Shown here: positions 8,256 through 14,223 of the stretch, piece after piece
How the letters are laid out: each line of letters begins with the position of its first letter
Numbering within the stretch: the stretch's first letter is position 1
Source of the DNA: JAAZKO01 sp964432115
Lineage (GTDB): Bacteria; Patescibacteriota; Microgenomatia; UBA1400; PJMF01
Assembly: GCA_964432115.1 (NCBI GenBank)
Contig: CAYSMC010000019.1
Span: 1 to 22,017 of the forward strand
Length of the DNA stretch: 22,017 nucleotides
Direction of reading: 5' to 3'
Translations under genes and position numbers: made by a program
Notes under the pieces: generated by a model
What the model was told of the DNA's origin: nothing
Seen by the model: the letters and a program-made list of their open reading frames with translations, nothing else
Database searches by the model: none

Positions 8256-9357
8256 AGCTGAATTAATCAGAGCCCATCAACCTTTTTACAACAGTTTACT
8301 TAAAGATGATAAATCTAAACTTTACTTACTCTTCACCAAAGAAGACTATCCAAGAATTTTACGTCTCAGAAAAACTGATTTAAGCAAAAAACATTATCAA
8401 AATTCATTGGCTGTTTTGGGTCCTTTTGCTAGTAGTTATAAAGTGAATGAATTATTAAAAATAGTCAGAGCAATTTTTCCTTGGTGTAATAAAAAAAATA
8501 AAAATGATAAGCAGGCCTGCCTTTATTATCATCTAGACCTGTGTCCAGGAGCCTGTTGCAACAAAATTAGTCCTGAAGCTTATCAAGAAAATATTAAACA
8601 ATTAATTTTATTACTTCGTGGGAAAAACAAAAAATTGGTTGGAAAACTGAAGAAAAAAATGAAAAATTTAGCAAGCTCGGAAAAATTTGAGGAGGCACAA
8701 CAATTTAAAAATAAAATTGATTTGATTAGAGAAGTCACCGAAGAGCAATACCAACTTCAACCAGACTTAATTTTGCCTAATTTCACCAAAAAAAAACAAC
8801 AAGAGGCTCTCGTTCATTTGCGCCATATTATGCATCAAGCGGGTTTAGTAGATCTAAAATATCGTTTTCATCGTATTGAAGCATACGATGTCAGCAACAC
8901 TCAAGGTCAGCAAGCAACTGTTTCGATGGTGTGCTTTATCGATGGCTTTCCTGAAACGAAAGAATATAAATTCTTTAAAATTCGCCAATTAAATCAACCC
9001 AATGATTACGCCATGTTACAAGAAGCATTGCTACGTCGCCAGAAACATCCAGAATGGGGTAGACCAGATTTAATTGTCATCGATGGTGGCAAAGGTCAAC
9101 TACGGAGCGTTAATCGGATTTGGCGCCAAACTCAATTTTTCAATTGTCCAGTTGTTTCATTGGTCAAAAACCCAGATCGACTTATCCTAATTACTCCACA
9201 AAATGATCATAAAGATAAACAATTGTGGCAAACTCTGGTAATCAAACTCCCTAATAACCATCCTACCTTACACCTAGTCGGTCGTCTGCGAGATGAAGCT
9301 CATCGCTTCGCCAAAAAACAGCACACTAGACTAAGGGAACAAAATCTTTTACAATAA
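7969..9357 (+). CDS. uvrC: Excinuclease ABC subunit UvrC, lacking C-terminal HhH domain
   Basis: UvrC makes both DNA incisions in nucleotide excision repair. The GIY-YIG nuclease (3' cut) shows GVY 34-36, YVG 47-49, R57, E96 and PFYN. A UVR domain for UvrB contact lies around 220-255 (FEEAQQFKNKI). The RNase H-like domain (5' cut) shows YDVSN, VIDGGKGQL and RDEAHRFA, carrying the expected Asp, Asp and His. The protein ends at 462 aa, just after that domain, so the usual C-terminal tandem helix-hairpin-helix (about 100 residues or more in typical UvrCs) is absent. ATG 7969 has GGAG 12 nt upstream; ATG 7978 is an alternative. All of residues 1-95 overlap the transglutaminase gene. Both frames look real. 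Confidence 0.95.
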   Translation: MNSMSKALAKSASKTQAKSLWWSQALSSLPSQPGVYSFLDEKSRVLYVGKAKNLKKRIKSYTHYHQLSAKIKQLVKKAKTLRVEVLQSELQALLIEAELIRAHQPFYNSLLKDDKSKLYLLFTKEDYPRILRLRKTDLSKKHYQNSLAVLGPFASSYKVNELLKIVRAIFPWCNKKNKNDKQACLYYHLDLCPGACCNKISPEAYQENIKQLILLLRGKNKKLVGKLKKKMKNLASSEKFEEAQQFKNKIDLIREVTEEQYQLQPDLILPNFTKKKQQEALVHLRHIMHQAGLVDLKYRFHRIEAYDVSNTQGQQATVSMVCFIDGFPETKEYKFFKIRQLNQPNDYAMLQEALLRRQKHPEWGRPDLIVIDGGKGQLRSVNRIWRQTQFFNCPVVSLVKNPDRLILITPQNDHKDKQLWQTLVIKLPNNHPTLHLVGRLRDEAHRFAKKQHTRLREQNLLQ

Positions 9358-9374
9358 CAACAACTAGACTGAAA

Positions 9375-9380
9375 TATAAA
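9375..9380 (+). promoter_or_regulatory. Possible -10 element before the small membrane protein gene
   Basis: TATAAA ends 7 nt before the ATG at 9388, a spacing that would give a leaderless transcript. No -35 is present at a normal distance, so this could be chance in AT-rich DNA. Confidence 0.25.
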
Positions 9381-9387
9381 GCTATTT

Positions 9388-9750
9388 ATGAAACTACTTA
9401 AACCCATTCTTGTCTTGATAGTCACAATTGCGATTTTAGCCTGGGCATTGCCCAATGTTGGCTATAATGATTACCTGACTTTAATTTTAGCCGGAGTTGT
9501 TCTCACTTTACTCGAGAAAATTATCAAACCTATCTTAAAATTTCTGTTCTTACCAATTAACATTGTTACCTTGGGCTTCTTTTCCATAGTTATCAATGTT
9601 TTTATCTTATGGTTAGTTACCTATTTTGTCCCTGGATTTAATATTGAACCGATGATTGTTTTAGGAATTCCTTTCAACCAATTTTTTACCTTTCTTTTTG
9701 TCTCAGCGCTTATCGGTTTTTGTCAAAGAACTATTAATTTTATTTTATAA
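9388..9750 (+). CDS. Four-helix membrane protein, phage holin family 4 superfamily (PF04020-like)
   Basis: This 120-aa protein is almost entirely hydrophobic, with four predicted membrane helices (about 5-24, 29-48, 53-78, 88-118). The motif IIKPILKFLFLPINIVTLG between helices 2 and 3, and the following LWLVTYFVPGF, are typical of the PF04020 family ('Mycobacterial 4 TMS phage holin'). Despite the name, these are usually chromosomal membrane proteins of unknown role and no other phage gene is near, so a lysis role is unlikely. It starts 30 nt after uvrC and ends 19 nt before the 7TM gene. No Shine-Dalgarno is visible. Confidence 0.8.
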   Translation: MKLLKPILVLIVTIAILAWALPNVGYNDYLTLILAGVVLTLLEKIIKPILKFLFLPINIVTLGFFSIVINVFILWLVTYFVPGFNIEPMIVLGIPFNQFFTFLFVSALIGFCQRTINFIL

Positions 9751-9769
9751 AATAATAATTTAGGGTCAT

Positions 9770-10816
9770 ATGCATTGCAAAAAAATTCTAGCTAGCTTCT
9801 TAATATTGTCCAGCATCTTTTTAATCAAAAATAATTTTTATAATTCGCCAAGTTCAATCAATATCTTTGCCCAAACTGTCAATCCCGTTAAATTTGAAGG
9901 AGATAATTTAGAAAACTTAGAAGCAATCGAAGAGTCAACTGCTGAAGCGGAAGCAACCGACAGCACCAGCTTAGCATCACCATCAGCCGAAATAGTAGAA
10001 AAGATTCAGCAAAAAACTGACGAAGATATTACTGAGACTAGTAGCCGGCGCAGGAGTGTACTAGCTGCCTATCTAGATGAACATCCTATTGGACCCCTAA
10101 ATCCCACTAATTTTTTACAAATAGCTATTCGTCAAGCCATATCTCAAGGATTGCCTGCTAGCCTAGTAGTTATTATCTTAATTTTTCCAGTAATTGCTTC
10201 AATTGTCGCTTTAGCTCGACACGTCATTGGTTTCAAGGGCTTTGGTATATATATTCCAGCAGTGCTATCAGTTGCCTTCGTGTCAACCGGTTTGCTAACT
10301 GGCATTATTTTGTTTATTGCTGTTTTAGTATCAGCCATGCTAGCCAGATATTTAGTCAAATTTTTAAAAATGCCTCTTTTGCCAAAAACTGCGATGCTTT
10401 TGTTGATTGTGTCAATTTCAGTGCTCGCTTTATTAACCGTTGGCTCGTTATTTAAAATTGATTTAGTACTTGATGTTAGTGTCTTCCCACTGTTAATTAT
10501 CATTTTGTTAACTGAAAACTTTATGACAAGCCAAATGTTTGCTAGTCGAGATGAAGCTCTCAATGTGACTTTTGAAACACTACTATTGGCAATTATTGGC
10601 ACTTTAATCATTGATAATGAGGCCATACAGCGATTTGTGATCTTAAAACCGGAATTAACTATTCTTTTGGTTGCTGTCATAAATTTTGCTATTGCCAGAT
10701 ACACAGGACTGCGAATTTTAGAATATTTTCGTTTTAAAGAGTTACTAAGAGATAAAAGCAAATCGGAAAAATACAAGAAGTTTATTAATGATAATTTCCC
10801 AGGATTAGAAGAGTAA
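9770..10816 (+). CDS. 7TM_transglut-like multi-spanning membrane protein
   Basis: This 348-aa protein has a signal or anchor helix (5-22), an acidic low-complexity segment rich in Glu, Ser, Thr and Ala (about 40-95), then seven hydrophobic segments (about 130-312) and a charged C-terminus. Segments such as FKGFGIYIPAVLSVAF (155-170), FPLLIIILLTENFM (239-252) and ARYTGLRILEYFRF (309-322) match my recollection of the 7TM domain family (PF14402) usually fused to an inactive extracytoplasmic transglutaminase fold. Here that large ectodomain is missing, and a separate transglutaminase-like protein lies three genes upstream. The next gene, 9 nt on, is the ATP-grasp ligase normally found beside this family, which strengthens the call. 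A membrane receptor or scaffold role is inferred only. Confidence 0.78.
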   Translation: MHCKKILASFLILSSIFLIKNNFYNSPSSINIFAQTVNPVKFEGDNLENLEAIEESTAEAEATDSTSLASPSAEIVEKIQQKTDEDITETSSRRRSVLAAYLDEHPIGPLNPTNFLQIAIRQAISQGLPASLVVIILIFPVIASIVALARHVIGFKGFGIYIPAVLSVAFVSTGLLTGIILFIAVLVSAMLARYLVKFLKMPLLPKTAMLLLIVSISVLALLTVGSLFKIDLVLDVSVFPLLIIILLTENFMTSQMFASRDEALNVTFETLLLAIIGTLIIDNEAIQRFVILKPELTILLVAVINFAIARYTGLRILEYFRFKELLRDKSKSEKYKKFINDNFPGLEE

Positions 10817-10825
10817 AAGTCACTT

Positions 10826-12121
10826 ATGACTAAAAAAGCCAACGCCAGTGATCTTCTCGGCATTAACGCGCGTAACAGCCTGTACGTGAGTCGTAATTCG
10901 CGAAAAGCCAAAGCCATCGCTCGTTCTAAATATGCTACTAAGATCTTACTTAACGACAACGATATTCCTTGTGCAGAAATTTATGGTATCTTGGGTACTG
11001 ATGAAGATGTTAATGATTTTTTCTGGCAAAAACTTGAGGGTGACTTTGTAATTAAACCCACTAATGGTCACGCCGGTACTGGAGTAATTGCTTTTAGAAA
11101 TAAAATTAACAGCGACCACTGGTTGGATGTTTTAGGAGAACAGTGGAGTTTAGATGACATTAAACGTCACTGCCGAGATATTTTGGCAGGTCAATATAGT
11201 ATTCATGGCTCCAATCACAACGTCATCATTGAAGAGCGTATTCCCATTCACCCCAAACTCTTAAAATATTCTTATAAAGGCACTCCCGATGTTAGAGTGA
11301 TTGTTTTTAATAGTGTACCTGTAATGGCAATGTTACGACTGCCAACCGAAGAATCGGGCGGTAGAGCCAATGTTACCCAGGGAGCCATTGCTGTTGGTAT
11401 TGATATTGCCACCGGTATTACTACTCATGCCGTAGCTCATAAAAAGCAAAGCATCCAGTATTTGCCAGGTACCAAAAAAAAGTTAAATGGCATTGTCATT
11501 CCTAATTGGCAAAAGGTCTTGTTAACTGCAGTTCAAGCTAGTGAGGTTGCTGATCTGACTTTTTCTGGAATCGATATTTTTTTGCATAAAAACAAGGGTC
11601 CAATGGTAGTCGAGCTGAATGCTACTCCAGGCTTATCAATTCAAGCTGCCAATCAGGCAGGATTGCGTCGTCGCTTGGAACGAGTGGAGGGCTTAAATGT
11701 GGTTAATCCAGAACATGGAGTAAAGATCGCTCAAGCCCTATTTGCTAGTGACTTTTCTGGTCGCATTAAAGTCAAAAGTGATGTCAGCCATATTACTTTA
11801 AAAGAAGAAATAGTCCTCTATGGAGATGAAAAGCAAAGACTTGCCACCACAGCCTTTATAAATACTGGTCGCTTACATAGTGCCATTGCCCGAGATTTAG
11901 CTGGAGAACTTGGTCTACTAGACATCGAAGACCTCTTATGGTTTCAAAAAGAAAAAGAGGAGGGTAGTCTCCCTGTTGTAGAAATTAAATTAAAATTAAA
12001 AGGCCAAATTATTAAAACCACCATGTTAGTCAGTAAAAAACTGAACCATCGTCAACACAAAGTTGAGATTGGCCGGAAAGATTTGGATGGTTTTGTGATT
12101 AGTCCAAACAAAGATGATTAA
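10826..12121 (+). CDS. Alpha-L-glutamate ligase-like ATP-grasp protein fused to a retropepsin-like domain
   Basis: Residues 1-310 are an ATP-grasp ligase of the RimK-related 'alpha-L-glutamate ligase-like' group. The N-terminus has LLGINARN, a nucleotide-binding part has FVIKPTNGHAGTG (74-86), and the metal-binding strand is SGIDIF...VVELNATPGLSIQAANQAGL. Such enzymes join an amino acid to a carboxylate via an acyl-phosphate. Residues about 325-431 match the RimB-like 'ATP-dependent zinc protease'/retropepsin family (PF05618), which is usually a separate protein: an INTG motif at 345-348, then PVVEIKLKLKG and the closing EIGRKDLDGFVISP. The catalytic DTG Asp is Asn here (AAT codon), so this domain is probably not a standard aspartic protease. 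The stop overlaps the next start by 8 nt, indicating translational coupling. No signal peptide is present, so it should be cytoplasmic. Confidence 0.85.
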   Translation: MTKKANASDLLGINARNSLYVSRNSRKAKAIARSKYATKILLNDNDIPCAEIYGILGTDEDVNDFFWQKLEGDFVIKPTNGHAGTGVIAFRNKINSDHWLDVLGEQWSLDDIKRHCRDILAGQYSIHGSNHNVIIEERIPIHPKLLKYSYKGTPDVRVIVFNSVPVMAMLRLPTEESGGRANVTQGAIAVGIDIATGITTHAVAHKKQSIQYLPGTKKKLNGIVIPNWQKVLLTAVQASEVADLTFSGIDIFLHKNKGPMVVELNATPGLSIQAANQAGLRRRLERVEGLNVVNPEHGVKIAQALFASDFSGRIKVKSDVSHITLKEEIVLYGDEKQRLATTAFINTGRLHSAIARDLAGELGLLDIEDLLWFQKEKEEGSLPVVEIKLKLKGQIIKTTMLVSKKLNHRQHKVEIGRKDLDGFVISPNKDD

Positions 12122-13079
12122 ACTTAAAGATTTAATTCCAATTAATTTAGCAACTGAAAAAGAAAAATTTTTTGCTAGTGACACAAATTATAATCCGCAA
12201 TTCCAATATCAAAAACAGATTAGCAAAGTTGATTTAGCTATTTATGGCAAGGCGCGACGGTCATACGCTCATTTGGCCAAAAAAATTATCAATCAAGCTC
12301 AACGAGAACAATTATTCTTAAAAGACCAACAATCAAATCCCAATTTAGATCAAGAACTTGTCAAACAAATTACCATTGATTATTTAAATAATTATTCTTT
12401 AGCTGATAAATATCAAATTGCGTTTAATCATGATTTTACCAGTCGCTTTGCAGTTAATTTTAAAGAAAACACCATTAAAATTCGCTTGCCAATTGTTTTC
12501 ACCAAAGAAAGTTTAAAAAATACTCTCAATCACGAACTTGGCACTCACATTCTTCGTCAAGAAAACTATTTAAATCAAGTTTGGTATCGTCGTAAACAAC
12601 ACTATGGTTTTAGCAACCATTTACACACTGAAGAAGGTTTAGCAGTGATTCATCAATATTTAATCAGTGATCAACAATTAGTGTATAAAACCGCACTATC
12701 ATATTTAGGCGCTCAATTAGCCGGCCAAGCCGATTTTAAAACAGTTTATCAATTTTTTAATCAACATCTTAACAATCCGCAAAGAGCTTGGGCTTATACA
12801 TTAAAAAATAAAAGAGGCTTAAGCGATACGAGTCTACCAGGATTTTTTAGTAAAAGTTTGGTTTATTTAGAAGGCTTTAAACAAGTTTTACAGTATTTAC
12901 GTCTTCATCGCTTTGATCCCAGTTTTCTTTATTATGGAAAATTAGCCATCAAAGATATCAAAAAAGCCAAAAAACTAAACCCTCATTACCAAGCTATTTT
13001 ACCCAAGTTTTATACTGACAGCCCACAAAACTATCAAGAACGAGTGAAAGCTATAGCCAAACGTAATTTTATTTTTTAA
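12114..13079 (+). CDS. DUF1704/MATCAP-family (QEGLA-type) zinc metallopeptidase
   Basis: This 321-aa cytoplasmic protein carries a zinc site HELGTH (H140, E141, H145) and, 27 residues later, TEEGLA (172-177), a variant of the QEGLA motif whose Glu is the likely third ligand. This combination identifies the PF08014/DUF1704 family, annotated in bacteria as 'flavohemoglobin expression-modulating QEGLA motif protein' and in animals as MATCAP tubulin tyrosine carboxypeptidases. The predicted activity is removal of C-terminal residues from a protein or peptide; the substrate is unknown. The start is embedded in the end of the ATP-grasp gene (8-nt overlap), so ligase and peptidase are probably made together. 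The mnmA ATG follows after a single base. Confidence 0.85.
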   Translation: MIKLKDLIPINLATEKEKFFASDTNYNPQFQYQKQISKVDLAIYGKARRSYAHLAKKIINQAQREQLFLKDQQSNPNLDQELVKQITIDYLNNYSLADKYQIAFNHDFTSRFAVNFKENTIKIRLPIVFTKESLKNTLNHELGTHILRQENYLNQVWYRRKQHYGFSNHLHTEEGLAVIHQYLISDQQLVYKTALSYLGAQLAGQADFKTVYQFFNQHLNNPQRAWAYTLKNKRGLSDTSLPGFFSKSLVYLEGFKQVLQYLRLHRFDPSFLYYGKLAIKDIKKAKKLNPHYQAILPKFYTDSPQNYQERVKAIAKRNFIF

Positions 13080-13080
13080 T

Positions 13081-14223
13081 ATGTCAAAAAAAGTTTTAGT
13101 TGCTCTCTCTGGAGGAGTAGATTCTAGTACCGCCGCTTATCTGTTAAAAAAGCAAAATCTTGATCTTAGTGCTGTTTATATTAAATTTTATGCCAGTGAT
13201 CAAAAACAAAAAGAAATTATCAAGCAAGAGGCTAGAGTAGCTAAAAAAATTGCTCAAGCGCTCAATATCCCCTTTATGACCGTAGATTTTTCCAAAGAAC
13301 AAAAAGAGGGAGTCATTAATTATCTATTAAATAGTTATCAGCAAGGCCTCACTCCTAATCCCTGTATTGTTTGCAATAAATTATTAAAATTTGGCCAACT
13401 ACTTAATTGGGCAAAAAGCCAGGGCTTTTCCCAATTGGCTACTGGTCATTACGCTCAAGTCATTAATAAGTCCAATAAACTGTATTTGGCGAGCGCTAAA
13501 GACCAAAACAAAGATCAAAGTTATTTTTTATATCAGCTACAAGAGCAACAACTAGCACATCTCTTGTTCCCCTTGGGGGCTTTAAGTAAAACAAGGGTTA
13601 AAAATTTGGCCAAAAAAGCTAATTTGCAACATTTAGATCGAGAATCTTTTGATATTTGCTTTCTCAAAGATAGTAGTCTAAGACAATTTTTAGCCAACAA
13701 TCTTCAGGAGCAACCTGGAGAAATAGTTGACCAAAATGGCCTAGTAGTCGGCAAACATCGAGGCTTGGCTTTCTATACTATTGGTCAGCGTCGCGGTTTG
13801 GATATTGACCATCAGGCTTTAAAAAATAGTCAGACAATTGACTATGTCAAAAATCAGCCTCCAGCTCTATTGGTTCTTGATAAAATTAGTAAAAACAATC
13901 GCCTAGTTGTTGCCGAAAAACAAAACTGTTTTACTGATGAATTTGTTGTTAGAGATCTGCATTTTATTAAGCAAAGTCAAGAGAAACTATGGAAAGAAAA
14001 ACATAATTTTTATGGTCTGGTAAAAATTCGCAATACAGGAAAATTAGTAGCTTGTCAGCTCACAATAAAAGAACAACAAATTATAGTCAAAAGCAAAGAA
14101 AAAATTTTCGCTCCAGCCAGCGGTCAATCGGCAGTTTTTTATCTGGAAACTACAGCTCATTTCTTAGTTATCGGCGGGGCAGTAATTGACAATAAGGCTG
14201 TAAGTTATTCAAACTTTGCTTAG
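13081..14223 (+). CDS. mnmA: tRNA-specific 2-thiouridylase MnmA
   Basis: MnmA thiolates U34 of tRNAs for Lys, Glu and Gln, using ATP to adenylate the base and a persulfide as sulfur donor. The PP-loop SGGVDSS is at residues 10-16, the first catalytic Cys is C98 in NPCIVCNKLLKF, and the second is C193 in DICFLKDSS. Other family markers are ATGHYAQV (120-127), KDQSYFLYQL, PGEIVD and FYTIGQRRGL. At 380 aa it is of normal length, with about 12 extra residues after the usual end (IGGAVID). It is the last gene of the plus-strand array, and its final 56 nt overlap the opposing gene tail to tail. Confidence 0.97.
   Translation: MSKKVLVALSGGVDSSTAAYLLKKQNLDLSAVYIKFYASDQKQKEIIKQEARVAKKIAQALNIPFMTVDFSKEQKEGVINYLLNSYQQGLTPNPCIVCNKLLKFGQLLNWAKSQGFSQLATGHYAQVINKSNKLYLASAKDQNKDQSYFLYQLQEQQLAHLLFPLGALSKTRVKNLAKKANLQHLDRESFDICFLKDSSLRQFLANNLQEQPGEIVDQNGLVVGKHRGLAFYTIGQRRGLDIDHQALKNSQTIDYVKNQPPALLVLDKISKNNRLVVAEKQNCFTDEFVVRDLHFIKQSQEKLWKEKHNFYGLVKIRNTGKLVACQLTIKEQQIIVKSKEKIFAPASGQSAVFYLETTAHFLVIGGAVIDNKAVSYSNFA

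Noticed and set aside
9388..9750. Prophage remnant suggested by the holin-family name
   Set aside because: No other phage gene, integrase or attachment repeat is nearby. PF04020 proteins are common chromosomal membrane proteins.
10144..10959. A 271-codon open frame on the minus strand
   Set aside because: It lies antisense to the 7TM protein and the start of the ligase gene. Its Ser/Lys/Ile/Thr-rich translation shows no domain, and the plus-strand proteins have clear family motifs.
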